Positions 7,576 through 17,274 of a DNA stretch of 64,000 bases are shown piece after piece. The DNA comes from Nonomuraea soli (GTDB lineage Bacteria > Actinomycetota > Actinomycetes > Streptosporangiales > Streptosporangiaceae). Positions within the stretch are counted from its first letter, which is position 1. Each line of letters starts with the position of its first letter. Position numbers and translations under genes: made by a program. The notes under the pieces were generated by a model. The model had not been told where the DNA came from. It saw only the letters and a list, made by a program, of their open reading frames with translations, and did not search any database. Where the stretch lies: NCBI RefSeq assembly GCF_013761175.1, contig NZ_JACDUR010000002.1:626816-690815 (forward strand), given 5' to 3'.

Positions 7576-9144
7576 ATGGCGCGAGGCGGATCGGGTGAGG
7601 GCATGCCGCCCGGCGTGCGGCCGCTCACGGTGGGCGATCCCGTCATCATCGGCCGGTACCTGCTGCTGGGCCGGCTCGGTGTCGGCGGCATGGGCGTCGT
7701 GTACCTGGCCGAGCACCCCCGCGGCGGGCTGGTCGCGCTCAAGACGCCCCACGCGGTCCACCTCAACGACGCGACCCTGCGCGCCCGCTTCGCCGAGGAG
7801 ATCTCCTCCTCGCGGCGCATCGTGCCCTTCTGCACCGCGGCCGTGCTCGAGGACGGGCTCGACCGCGACCGGCCCTACCTGGTCACCGAGTACATCCGCG
7901 GGCCCGCACTCAACCAGGTGGTCTCCGAACGCGGGCCGCTCACCCCCGACCTGGCCTACGGCGTCGCCCTGGGCACCGCCGCCGCCCTGGTCGCCGTGCA
8001 CGACGCGGGACTGGTGCACCGCGACCTCAAGCCGGCCAACGTGCTGCTGTCGCCGCGCGGGCCCTGGGTGATCGACTTCGGCATCGCCCGCGACCTGCAC
8101 GGCTCCGGGGGCGACTCCGACCCGCTCACCCAGGCCGGGCAGGTCATGGGCAGCCCCGGCTGGGTGGCGCCCGAGCGGCTCACCGGCGGCCCCGCCGTAC
8201 CCGCCTCTGACGTCTTCTCCTGGGGCTGCCTGGTCGCCTACGCCGTCACCGGCCACCACCCGTTCGGCTCGGGCGAGCAGGAGACGCTCATCCGCCGCAT
8301 GCTGCTGGAGGCGCCGCGGCTGGCCGGAGTGCCGGAACTGCTGCGGCCCGCCGTCAGTGCGGCGCTGGCCAAGGCGCCGCAGGACCGGCCCAGCTCGGCC
8401 GACCTGCTGCGGGCGCTGCTGGCCGCCGGGGGCGTCGGCGACCCCTGGGACCTGCGCGAGGCCGTCGCCCGGGTGCTGGGCGAGATCTGGACCGCCGTGC
8501 CCGCCGTATCGGTGTCGCAGCCGCCCGGGCGGGAGGAACGGCAGACCGGCCAGACCGCGCCGCGCCGCCGCCGGGCCCGGCAGAGCGCACACCTGTCGCA
8601 CGCCAGCTTCGCGGCGCTGGCCACGGTCTCCATCGCCGCGCTCACCGTGGCCGCGGCCTCGGGCGGCGTCACCGGGTTCGGCGCCGGGTCCGCTCCGGAG
8701 ACGGTGCCCATCATCCGGCCGCACGGGTCGGCCGAGTCGACCATCCGGCCGATCGTCGCGGGCACCTCGCAGATCGCCACGCCGTCGGCGCCGGGCTCCG
8801 GCGAGCCCACGATCATCGTGACCAGGACGACCACGGTCAAGCCGTCGTCCGTGGTCAGCAGCAGGTCGATGCCCGGCTTCGAGGACGGCACGCCGCGCGG
8901 CGACGGCCGCGACGACGAGCGGCCACCCGACGGGTGCCTGAACCCGGCCGGCAACCGGCGGGGGAACTCGAAGCGGTGCCCCGAGCCGTCGTCGAGCATC
9001 AGCACGATTCCGCAGGAGGGGCCGGGCGAGGAGTCGCCCACGCCGACGCCCAGCGGGTCGATCACCACGATCCCGCAGGAGGGGCCGGGGGAGGAGTCCC
9101 CGGTCCCGACGACCTCCACCGTCCCGTCGGCCAGCGGATCGTGA
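7576..9144 (+). CDS. membrane-anchored Ser/Thr protein kinase
   Basis: A 522-residue Hanks-type kinase. The glycine loop is GVGGMG at residues 35-40, the ATP lysine is K56 (VALK), the catalytic loop is HRDLKPAN from 148, the metal motif is DFG at 167-169, and an APE-like GWVAPE follows. After a basic linker there is one membrane helix near residues 341-363, then an extracellular Thr/Ser/Pro-rich tail with no PASTA repeats. The tail ends in two copies of a 20-residue-scale unit around TIPQEGPGEESP. The chosen ATG has GGAGGGG ten bases upstream; a GTG 14 codons earlier is less likely. No substrate is obvious in the neighbourhood. Confidence 0.93.
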   Translation: MARGGSGEGMPPGVRPLTVGDPVIIGRYLLLGRLGVGGMGVVYLAEHPRGGLVALKTPHAVHLNDATLRARFAEEISSSRRIVPFCTAAVLEDGLDRDRPYLVTEYIRGPALNQVVSERGPLTPDLAYGVALGTAAALVAVHDAGLVHRDLKPANVLLSPRGPWVIDFGIARDLHGSGGDSDPLTQAGQVMGSPGWVAPERLTGGPAVPASDVFSWGCLVAYAVTGHHPFGSGEQETLIRRMLLEAPRLAGVPELLRPAVSAALAKAPQDRPSSADLLRALLAAGGVGDPWDLREAVARVLGEIWTAVPAVSVSQPPGREERQTGQTAPRRRRARQSAHLSHASFAALATVSIAALTVAAASGGVTGFGAGSAPETVPIIRPHGSAESTIRPIVAGTSQIATPSAPGSGEPTIIVTRTTTVKPSSVVSSRSMPGFEDGTPRGDGRDDERPPDGCLNPAGNRRGNSKRCPEPSSSISTIPQEGPGEESPTPTPSGSITTIPQEGPGEESPVPTTSTVPSASGS

Positions 9145-9174
9145 GCCGTACGGCCGGCGCTGTGTTCTGCGGCG

Positions 9175-10443
9175 TCAGCCGATCCTGAGTGGCAGCGTGC
9201 GCGGCCCTCTGACCTGTCCGGTCGCCCAGGTCACCCGCTCCGGGTCGGCCAGCTCGAAGTCCGGGAAACGCTCCAGCCAGACCTCCAGCGCCACCCGCAG
9301 CTCCATACGCGCCAGGTGCGAGCCGACGCAGCGGTGGATGCCCAGCCCGAAGGCGGCGTGCCGGTTGACCTCGCGGTCGATCACCACCTCGCCCGCCCGG
9401 TCGAAGTGCGCGGGATCGCGGTTGGCCGCCGGGAACGACAGCAGGATCCAGTCGTCTGCCTTCATGTCGACGCCGCGCCAGTTCATGTCGTGCTTGACCA
9501 GCCGGGCCATCGTGACGGGCGCGAAGGCGCGCAGCAGCTCCTCCATCGCCGTGGGCAGCAGATCCGGCTGCGAGACCAGCCGCCGGCGGTCGGCCGGGGT
9601 CTTGGCCAGGTGCCAGAGCGAGGCGCCGATCGCGCTCCACGTGGTGTCGATCCCGGCGATGAGCAGCAGCGCCATCGTGCCGGCCACGTGGTTCGGCTCC
9701 AGCTTCCTGCCGAAGATCTCCGCGTCGATCAGGTAGGTCGTCAGGTCGTCGCGCGGGTTGTCCAGGTGGTCGTGGATCTGCTTCATCAGGTAGTCGAACA
9801 GCTCGTTCGAGCTCTGCAGCCGCTGCTCCGGGGGGAGGTTGATGCCCTCCAGGGCGCTCTCCACGAACTCGCGGAACTGCGGGCCGTCCTCGGGCGGGAA
9901 GCCGAGCATGTCGGCGATCACCCGCATCGGGATGTGCTGGGCGTAGTCGTGGGCGGCGTCCACGACCTCCTGCCCCTGCAGCTTGTCGATCAGGCCGTGG
10001 CAGAAGGCCCGGGTGGCCGGCTCCAGCGCCGCGACCCGCGTCTTGGTGAAGGCGGGCAGCAGCAGCTTGCGCGCGTGCTGGTGGAAGGGCGGGTCGGAGG
10101 AGATCGGCGGGACGGCGCCCATGGGGGCCAGGTCGAGCGACGGGCGCACGTTGCTGACGATGATCGCCCTGGAGGAGAAGTTCTCGGTGTCGTAGGCGAT
10201 CGCCGAGACGTCCTCGTAGCGGGTGGGCAGCCAGGCGCCGCCGAACCGGTCGGTGTGCGCGATGGGGCAGCGCTGCCGCAGGTCGTCCTGGATGGGGTAG
10301 GGGTCGGCGGCCCATTCCGGCTCGGCGTGGGAGAAGTCGGTCGCCCAGTCGGAGACCGGGCCGGTGACGACCTCGTTGATGATGGCCGGCATGCGGTCGT
10401 CCGGCTCCTTGCTGAGCTGGGTGAAGCGGTCATCCACGGTCAT
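9175..10443 (-). CDS. cytochrome P450 monooxygenase
   Basis: A 422-residue soluble bacterial P450. The heme-binding motif is FGLGIHRCVG with Cys372. The K-helix ExxR is EELLR, and the I-helix oxygen-activation motif is AGIDTTWSAIG. Length and motifs match the class I P450s of actinobacteria, which take electrons from a small ferredoxin. That ferredoxin gene lies eight bases upstream on the same strand, and a TetR repressor gene heads the operon. The substrate is not evident; similar operons act on fatty acids, terpenoids or sterols. Confidence 0.95.
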   Translation of the reverse strand: MTVDDRFTQLSKEPDDRMPAIINEVVTGPVSDWATDFSHAEPEWAADPYPIQDDLRQRCPIAHTDRFGGAWLPTRYEDVSAIAYDTENFSSRAIIVSNVRPSLDLAPMGAVPPISSDPPFHQHARKLLLPAFTKTRVAALEPATRAFCHGLIDKLQGQEVVDAAHDYAQHIPMRVIADMLGFPPEDGPQFREFVESALEGINLPPEQRLQSSNELFDYLMKQIHDHLDNPRDDLTTYLIDAEIFGRKLEPNHVAGTMALLLIAGIDTTWSAIGASLWHLAKTPADRRRLVSQPDLLPTAMEELLRAFAPVTMARLVKHDMNWRGVDMKADDWILLSFPAANRDPAHFDRAGEVVIDREVNRHAAFGLGIHRCVGSHLARMELRVALEVWLERFPDFELADPERVTWATGQVRGPRTLPLRIG

Positions 10444-10451
10444 GGGGGCTC

Positions 10452-10643
10452 CTAGACGATCTCGATGGAGCGCTCGGGACAGTTGGCGACCGCCAGCCGG
10501 GCCGTACGCTCCAGCCCGTCGGGCACCTCGCCGGCGGCCAGGACCCTGCCGTAGCCCTCGTCGTCCTCACCGAACAGCTCGGAGGCGAGGTCGTAGCAGC
10601 GGCCGTGGCCCTGGCATCGTTCGCTGTCGATGCGCACTTTCAT
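10452..10643 (-). CDS. 3Fe-4S-type ferredoxin
   Basis: A 63-residue ferredoxin with cysteines at 10, 16 and 55 (CQGHGRC and NCP). The spacing leaves only three ligands, as in the single-cluster 3Fe-4S ferredoxins that feed P450s. The start ATG overlaps the stop of the TetR gene by four bases and has GGAG seven bases before it. It should pass electrons to the P450 encoded just downstream. No ferredoxin reductase gene is nearby. Confidence 0.93.
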   Translation of the reverse strand: MKVRIDSERCQGHGRCYDLASELFGEDDEGYGRVLAAGEVPDGLERTARLAVANCPERSIEIV

Positions 10644-11242
10644 TCGTGGCTCCGTGGTGGTGGTGCGAGAGCGGACACGAGACGGCCGAGCAGCGCACTC
10701 CAGTCGGCGTCGGACACCTCGTGCAGGTCGGGGGTGACGAGGGCGCTGCCCATCGCGAGCAGCAGGCAGAAGTGCGCCAGCGCCTCCGGCGACAGCCCGG
10801 AGTCGAGCTCGCCCGCGCTCTGCGCGACCTGGACCAGCCCGGCCAGCCAGTCGGTGCGCTCGCCGACGTAGCCGCGCATCGGGGCGGCGACCTCCTCGTC
10901 GCGGCGCGCGGCGACCAGGGCTTCGACGATCAGATAGCCGGCCGCCTCGCGCCGCCTGGGCAGGCACCTGCCGACCACGAGCAGCAGCTCGGTGATCGAG
11001 CGGCTGGGGTCGGCGGCGAACAGGTCGGCCAGCAGGCCGGGACCGTGCCTGCGCAGGGCGGCGACCATCAGTTCGGCCTTGGAGCCGAAGTGGGAGTAGA
11101 GCGCGCCGTTGCTCACCCCGGCGGCGGCCGCGATGTCCGCCACCCGGGTCCCGTCGTAGCCTCGCTCCGCGAAGACCTCGGCGGCGGCCTGTAACAGCCG
11201 CTCTCGGGTTTCCGCTGCGGTCACACCGGCGATACGCCCCAT
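10640..11242 (-). CDS. TetR-family repressor of the P450 operon
   Basis: A 200-residue regulator. The N-terminal helix-turn-helix is ADIAAAAGVSNGALYSHFGS, with the TetR-type YSHF recognition helix at about residues 36-55. The C-terminal ligand domain has no named subtype. It is the first gene of a TetR-ferredoxin-P450 operon with coupled translation. A 32-base inverted repeat (11244-11275) touches its start codon, so autoregulation of the operon is likely. Confidence 0.92.
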   Translation of the reverse strand: MGRIAGVTAAETRERLLQAAAEVFAERGYDGTRVADIAAAAGVSNGALYSHFGSKAELMVAALRRHGPGLLADLFAADPSRSITELLLVVGRCLPRRREAAGYLIVEALVAARRDEEVAAPMRGYVGERTDWLAGLVQVAQSAGELDSGLSPEALAHFCLLLAMGSALVTPDLHEVSDADWSALLGRLVSALAPPPRSHE

Positions 11243-11243
11243 G

Positions 11244-11275
11244 GACGAATTAAATGAGTGTTCATTTCATTCGTC
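11244..11275. promoter_or_regulatory. inverted repeat, probable TetR operator
   Basis: Two 14-base arms (GACGAATTAAATGA and TCATTTCATTCGTC) are separated by GTGT and differ at one position. The site begins one base upstream of the TetR start codon and lies 40 bases before the divergent DUF4180 gene, so one repressor could control both directions. Confidence 0.65.
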
Positions 11276-11315
11276 AACGGTAAGGTGACATTTCCTGATC
11301 AGCTGGGGGTTCGCA

Positions 11316-11672
11316 GTGCCCATCGCCGTCACTCACGGAGTCCGCGTGCTCACCGTCCCGGCCGACGGGCCGCCGATCGCGGGCGAGCAGGACGCTCTCG
11401 ACCTCATCGGCGACGCGTTCGGCGAGCAGGCCGAGATGGTGGTCATCCCCGTCGAACGGCTCGGGCCCGGCTTCTTCCGGCTCTCGACGCGGCTGGCGGG
11501 GGAGATCACGCAGAAGTTCGTCAACTACCGGCTGCGGCTGGTCGTGATGGGGGACATCGCCGCCCACGTGGCGGGAAGCACGGCGCTGCGCGACTACGTG
11601 TACGAGGCCAACCAGGGCAGCCACCTGTGGTTCGTGGCCGACGAGGCGGAGCTGGCCGGCCGCCTGGGCTGA
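11316..11672 (+). CDS. DUF4180 domain protein
   Basis: A 118-residue protein that starts at GTG after CTGGGGG. The fold is one compact domain; EITQKFVNYRLRLVVMGD and YVYEANQGSHLWFV are the recognisable DUF4180 segments. The biochemical role of the family is not established. It diverges from the TetR-ferredoxin-P450 operon and may share its operator. Strong hairpins follow its stop codon. Confidence 0.78.
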   Translation: MPIAVTHGVRVLTVPADGPPIAGEQDALDLIGDAFGEQAEMVVIPVERLGPGFFRLSTRLAGEITQKFVNYRLRLVVMGDIAAHVAGSTALRDYVYEANQGSHLWFVADEAELAGRLG

Positions 11673-11686
11673 CCTCCCGGCAGCGG

Positions 11687-11715
11687 AAGGCCCGGACCGG
11701 TGCGGTCCGGGCCTT
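11687..11715 (+). terminator. perfect hairpin terminator after the DUF4180 gene
   Basis: Arms AAGGCCCGGACC and GGTCCGGGCCTT pair over 12 bases around a five-base loop, 14 bases after the stop codon. No T-tract follows, as is common for terminators in GC-rich actinobacteria. Confidence 0.7.
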
Positions 11716-11741
11716 CGGGTGCAGATGGGGTGGCCATCTGA

Positions 11742-11820
11742 CTTCCGCGGGCCGGTTCCCTGGGCGGGTCCGCGGAAGCGTCTGTTGATGCACCCCCGGC
11801 TGACGTGGACAGCCGGGGGT
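11742..11820. terminator. two further hairpins between DUF4180 and isocitrate lyase
   Basis: CTTCCGCGG (11742-11750) pairs with CCGCGGAAG (11770-11778), and ACCCCCGGCTG (11792-11802) pairs perfectly with CAGCCGGGGGT (11810-11820). They lie between convergent genes. The second is 35 bases past the end of the isocitrate lyase gene and probably ends that transcript. Confidence 0.55.
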
Positions 11821-11854
11821 GCGAACCCTCCTCAGCCCAGGAGGGAGCCTGTTT

Positions 11855-13141
<1,287 letters not shown>

Positions 13142-13232
13142 GTTCGCTCCTTATGTCGTCCCCTGGGTGCTTGTTGATGAGTGTGTGTCCCCGTGCAACC
13201 CCCTGACACCCCCTCGGATGGAGCGAAGAACG

Positions 13233-13345
13233 TAGAAAATTCTGCTAGAGAAAATACCCACGGGTATTCCAAAGAGAAAAACTCGCAACTTTTCCTGTTG
13301 GCCTAGACCAATCCGGCGACGTCTGGAAGAACCGCAGAATTTCTG
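13233..13345. promoter_or_regulatory. aceA/ramB divergent control region with candidate sites
   Basis: The A/T-rich centre of the intergenic region holds three kinds of element. AATACCC-AC-GGGTATT is a perfect 7-base inverted repeat (13253-13268). AAAACTCGCAACTTTT (13278-13293) resembles the A/T-flanked GCAA core reported for RamB sites. GCAGAATTTTCTA (minus strand, 13233-13245) and GCAGAATTTCTG (13334-13345) are near copies in opposite orientation, one near each gene. Which one binds a regulator is not decided by sequence alone. Confidence 0.45.
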
Positions 13346-13359
13346 TCTATGATGCGGAC

Positions 13360-14823
13360 ATGGCCTCCTTGCTCAGCGAAGAACCGTTGTCTTTGACGCA
13401 GGAGCTGGATCTGATCGCCTTCGGTCAAAGGCTGCGCCACCTGCGCAAACAGCGCGGCCTGACGCTGTCCGACCTGGGCGAGCGGGTCGGGCGCGCACCC
13501 TCGCAGTTGTCCCTGCTGGAAAACGGCAAACGCGAGCCGAAGCTGACGCTGCTCAAGGGTCTGGCCGCCGCGCTGAACGTGCCGGTGGAGGAGCTGCTAC
13601 GCCGCCAGGCGCCCAACCGCCGCGCCCAGCTCGAGATCGCGCTCGAAGAGGCACAACGCGACCCCCTCTACGCCGGCCTCGGCCTGCCCCGCCTGAAGGT
13701 CTCCGCCCGCGTCCCCAACGACGTGCTGGAGCACATCCTCGGCCTCTACGGCGAGCTGCGCTCACGCCAGGCCCGCGGCACCGCCACTCCCGAGGAGGCC
13801 CGCGCCGCCAACGCCGAGCTGCGCCGCCGGCAGCGCGAACTGGGCAACTACTTCCCCGAGATCGAGCTGGCCGCCGCCGAGGCCCTGGCGTCGGTCGGCT
13901 ACCGCGCGGGCGCGCTGTCGCAGTCGACCGTGCAGGCGCTGGTCACCCACTTCGGCTACACCGTGCACACCGCCCAGGACCTGCCCCGCTCGGTGCGCTC
14001 CATCGCCGACACCCGCAACCGGCGCATCTACGTCAAGAACGAGCAGCTGGGCATGCACACCCCGCGCACCATCCTGCTGCAGACCATCGGCCACCTGGCG
14101 CTCGGCCACGGCAAGCCGCGCGACTTCGCCGACTTCCTGCGCCAGCGCACCGAGGCCAACTACTTCGCCGCAGCCGTGCTCGTGCCGGAGAAGGCCGCCG
14201 CCTCCTTCCTGACCGAGGCCAAGCACGACAGGGCGCTGTCGGTGGAGGACCTGCGCGACGTCTTCGCCGTCTCCTACGAGATGGCCGCCCACCGCTTCAC
14301 CAACCTGGCCACCACCCACCTCGGGCTGGTCTGCCACTTCGTCCGCAACGACGCGGGCGGGATCATCTACAAGGCCTACGAGAACGACGGCATCGTCTTC
14401 CCCGCCGACGAGCAGGGAGCCATCGAGGGGCAGCGCATGTGCCTGCAGTGGTCGGGCCGGCAGGTGTTCCTGTCACCCGACCGCTTCTCGGTCTTCTACC
14501 AGTACTCCGACTCCCCGACCGGGACCTACTTCTGCGTGGCCCACGTCGACCCCTCGCGCGAGCGCGACTTCGCCATCACGCTCGGCGTGCCGTACAAGGA
14601 GTCGCGCTGGTTCCGCGGGCGCGAGACCACCAACCGCACCAAGTCGACCTGCCCCAGCGGCGAGTGCTGCCGCCGGCCGCCGGTCGAGCTGGCCGAGCGC
14701 TGGGACGGCTACGCGTGGCCGTCTGCGCGGGCCAACTCGCACGTGCTGGCCGCGCTGCCACCCGGCTCCTTCCCCGGCGTCGACGAGGCCGACGTCTACA
14801 CCTTCCTGGAGCGTCACGCGTGA
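13360..14823 (+). CDS. ramB: RamB-type acetate/propionate metabolism regulator (XRE + IrrE-like + DUF2083)
   Basis: A 487-residue transcription factor. An XRE helix-turn-helix lies at residues 21-80 (LSDLGERVGRAPSQLSLLEN). A middle ImmA/IrrE-like domain carries TIGHLALGH around residues 240-250, which lacks the full HExxH metalloprotease motif. A C-terminal DUF2083 domain ends with a Cys-rich segment (STCPSGECC) near 428-436. This is the architecture of RamB and PrpR, which sense CoA-type metabolites and control glyoxylate or methylcitrate genes. Its position divergent from isocitrate lyase supports RamB over PrpR. Confidence 0.88.
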   Translation: MASLLSEEPLSLTQELDLIAFGQRLRHLRKQRGLTLSDLGERVGRAPSQLSLLENGKREPKLTLLKGLAAALNVPVEELLRRQAPNRRAQLEIALEEAQRDPLYAGLGLPRLKVSARVPNDVLEHILGLYGELRSRQARGTATPEEARAANAELRRRQRELGNYFPEIELAAAEALASVGYRAGALSQSTVQALVTHFGYTVHTAQDLPRSVRSIADTRNRRIYVKNEQLGMHTPRTILLQTIGHLALGHGKPRDFADFLRQRTEANYFAAAVLVPEKAAASFLTEAKHDRALSVEDLRDVFAVSYEMAAHRFTNLATTHLGLVCHFVRNDAGGIIYKAYENDGIVFPADEQGAIEGQRMCLQWSGRQVFLSPDRFSVFYQYSDSPTGTYFCVAHVDPSRERDFAITLGVPYKESRWFRGRETTNRTKSTCPSGECCRRPPVELAERWDGYAWPSARANSHVLAALPPGSFPGVDEADVYTFLERHA

Positions 14824-14868
14824 GCCCCTATCCTGGACACTGATCAGGGTGTCGGGGGAGGGGCGGGC

Positions 14869-15795
14869 GTGCTGCCTGAGGTTGAGACGTGGCTGCGCGA
14901 CCGGAGCTTCTCGGCGTCCGACTGGTCGCTTCCCCGCCTCCACGAGCTGAAGGGCTCCACCACGGTCAGCGTCGTGCTGCCCGCGCGCGACGAGAGCGCG
15001 ACCGTGGGCGAGATCGTCCGCGTCATCCGGCGCGAGCTGGCCGGGCTGGTCGACCAGGTGGTCGTGATCGACTCGCGCTCCACCGACGACACCGCCGCCG
15101 TGGCCGCGCGCGCCGGGGCCGAGGTCCACGCGCAGGACGAGATCCTGCCCTCGCTCAAACCCCTCGACGGCAAGGGCGAGGCGTTGTGGAAGTCGCTGGC
15201 CGTCACACACGGCGACCTGATCGTCTTCATCGACGCCGACCTGCGCGACTTCCGGTCCTCGTTCGTCTCCGGGCTGCTCGGGCCGCTGCTGGCCGACCCT
15301 CGCGTGCACTACGTGAAGGGCCACTACGACCGCCCGCTCGGCAACGCCCCCACCGGCGGCGGCCGGGTGACCGAGCTCGTCGCCCGGCCGCTGCTCAACC
15401 TGCACTGGCCCCTGCTGTCGGGATTCATGCAGCCGCTGGCCGGCGAATACGCCGGGCGCCGCTCCGTCCTGGAGCGCGTGCCGTTCGTCACCGGCTACGG
15501 CGTCGAACTCGGGCTCCTGGTCGACCTGCTGGAGCTGTCGGGGCTCGACGCGCTCGCCCAGGTCGACCTGGGCTCGCGCGCCCACTCCCACCAGTCGACC
15601 GAGGCGCTGGGCGGCATGGCGGCGCAGATCATGCTCGCCGCCTGGTCACGGCTCGACCGTCAGGGCAAGGCCCTCATGCTGGAAGAACCGTCCGTACGGC
15701 TGACGCAGTTCCATCGGAGCGCCTCGGGGCACCGGGTGGTCGACCGCGACGTCTCCATCGCCGAGCGCCCCCCGATGATCACGATCACCCGCTGA
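14869..15795 (+). CDS. gpgS: glucosyl-3-phosphoglycerate synthase
   Basis: A 308-residue family GT81 glycosyltransferase. It joins NDP-glucose to 3-phosphoglycerate, the first step to glucosylglycerate and, in mycobacteria, methylglucose lipopolysaccharide. Visible features are the N-terminal VSVVLPARDESATV, the metal-binding DAD in FIDADLRDF near residue 122, and the acceptor-side segment GYGVELGLLVDL. It starts at GTG 45 bases after ramB. The partner phosphatase gene (gpgP) is not adjacent. Its last 11 bases overlap the convergent SDR gene. Confidence 0.92.
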   Translation: MLPEVETWLRDRSFSASDWSLPRLHELKGSTTVSVVLPARDESATVGEIVRVIRRELAGLVDQVVVIDSRSTDDTAAVAARAGAEVHAQDEILPSLKPLDGKGEALWKSLAVTHGDLIVFIDADLRDFRSSFVSGLLGPLLADPRVHYVKGHYDRPLGNAPTGGGRVTELVARPLLNLHWPLLSGFMQPLAGEYAGRRSVLERVPFVTGYGVELGLLVDLLELSGLDALAQVDLGSRAHSHQSTEALGGMAAQIMLAAWSRLDRQGKALMLEEPSVRLTQFHRSASGHRVVDRDVSIAERPPMITITR

Positions 15796-16510
15796 TCCCT
15801 CCGTCGCTCTTGAGCAGCTGGCCGTTGATCCAGCCGCCCTCCGGGGAGCACAGGAAGGCCACCAGGTCGGCGCTGTCCTTCGGCACGCCCAGCCGGCCCA
15901 GCGGCGTGGACTCCACGATGTGCTTCTTCAGGGCCTCGTCCATCCAGCCGGTGTCATTGGGGCCCGGATTGACGACGTTGGCGGTGATGCCCATCTCGGC
16001 GAACTCGCGGGCCGCGGCCAGCGTGATGCGGTCGAGCGCGCCCTTGCTCGCGCCGTAGGGCAAGTTGTGGACCGTGTGGTCGCTGGTGAAGGCGATGATC
16101 CGGCCCTCGCCGAAGGGGACGGCATGGCGCGTGCCGTACTCCTTGATCAGCAGCCACGTCGCCCGCGCGTTGACCGCGAAGTGCAGGTCGAAGCTCTCCA
16201 CACTGGTGGTCAGGATCGAGGAGTCGACCGACTCGCAATGGCACATCACCAGGGCCGTGACCTTGCCAAGCGTGCTCTCCACCCGGTCGAAGATCCTCGC
16301 CGGCGCTTCAGGGTCGGACAGGTCCGCCTCGATCGCCAGATCGGCGTCCTTCGCGCCGTCGTCACTGCCCCACGGCATGCGGTCGTCGTAGGGATGCCAG
16401 TAGGTCGCCGCCGTCGCCCACCCCTGCTCCGCCAACCGGCGCACCACCGCCGCGCCGATGCCCGCCGTCCTGCCGACACCCGTGACCAGTACTGTCTTCT
16501 TCTCCGTCAT
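15785..16510 (-). CDS. short-chain dehydrogenase/reductase (SDR)
   Basis: A 241-residue Rossmann enzyme. The cofactor loop is TGVGRTAGIG (residues 10-19) and the active-site motif is YGASK near residue 160. The C-terminus (WINGQLLKSDGG) is typical of classical SDRs such as 3-oxoacyl-ACP reductases. An unusual insertion after the second strand (YWHPYDDRMPWGSDDGAK) suggests a specific group whose substrate I cannot name. It is convergent and overlapping with gpgS, and divergent from the hydrolase gene by 53 bases. Confidence 0.88.
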   Translation of the reverse strand: MTEKKTVLVTGVGRTAGIGAAVVRRLAEQGWATAATYWHPYDDRMPWGSDDGAKDADLAIEADLSDPEAPARIFDRVESTLGKVTALVMCHCESVDSSILTTSVESFDLHFAVNARATWLLIKEYGTRHAVPFGEGRIIAFTSDHTVHNLPYGASKGALDRITLAAAREFAEMGITANVVNPGPNDTGWMDEALKKHIVESTPLGRLGVPKDSADLVAFLCSPEGGWINGQLLKSDGGISG

Positions 16511-16563
16511 CCCACCATGATCCTTTCAAGATTCTGTCGGTGGACGACCCTAGAGTGCCGGGC

Positions 16564-17274
16564 ATGACTGCCGCACCCGTAATTCTGGTCCCCGGATCCT
16601 GGCTCGGCGCCTGGGCGTGGGACGAGGTCGCCACCCAGCTGCGCTCCGCCGGCCACCAGGTCACGGCGATCACGCTGCCCGGCCTCGAGTCCCCCGACGC
16701 CGACCGGTCGGCCATCACCATGGACGACCACGTCGAGGCCGTCTGCGCCGCCGTCCGCGAAGCCGGCCGTCCCGTGGTCCTCGCCGTGCACAGCAGCTCG
16801 GGCGCGCCCGGCTACGCCGCCAGCGACCGGGTGCCCGAGCTCGTCGCGGCGATGGTCTACGTCGACTCGGCGCCCGCCAAGGGGGCGCTCGACCCGTCGT
16901 TCGAGGGGGTGGAGCACGCGCTGCCGTCCTTCGAGGCGCTGAGGGAAGACGGCGAGAACCTCGACGGGCTGACGGAGGAGCAGCTGGCGCGGTTCCGCGA
17001 GCGCGCCGTGCCGCAGCCCGCGTGCACGCTGCGGGAGGCGGCGGAGCTGGGCAACGACGCGCGGCTCGACGTGCCGTCCGTGGTCGTCTGCACGGGGTTT
17101 CCCTCCGAGCGGGTCAAGGGGGCCGCGGAGGAGGGGTATGCCTGGGTGGCGGGGTTGCGGGAGCTGCGGCAGGTGACGTATGTCGACCTGCCGACGAGCC
17201 ACTGGCCGATGTGGTCGCGGCCGCAGGAGCTGGCGGCGATCATCGGCGATGTGGCGAAGGGTCATGGCGCTTGA
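16564..17274 (+). CDS. alpha/beta hydrolase (esterase/hydroxynitrile-lyase-like)
   Basis: A 236-residue single-domain hydrolase starting MTAAPVILVPGSW. The oxyanion region is VPGSWLGAWAW, the nucleophile lies in AVHSSSGAPG (a degenerate GxSxG), and the C-terminal catalytic His is in TSHWPMW. This pattern fits the plant-esterase-like PF12697 group common in actinobacteria. The substrate is unknown. Its stop codon lies inside the first unit of a tandem repeat (17260 onward), so repeat changes leave the protein intact. Confidence 0.85.
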   Translation: MTAAPVILVPGSWLGAWAWDEVATQLRSAGHQVTAITLPGLESPDADRSAITMDDHVEAVCAAVREAGRPVVLAVHSSSGAPGYAASDRVPELVAAMVYVDSAPAKGALDPSFEGVEHALPSFEALREDGENLDGLTEEQLARFRERAVPQPACTLREAAELGNDARLDVPSVVVCTGFPSERVKGAAEEGYAWVAGLRELRQVTYVDLPTSHWPMWSRPQELAAIIGDVAKGHGA

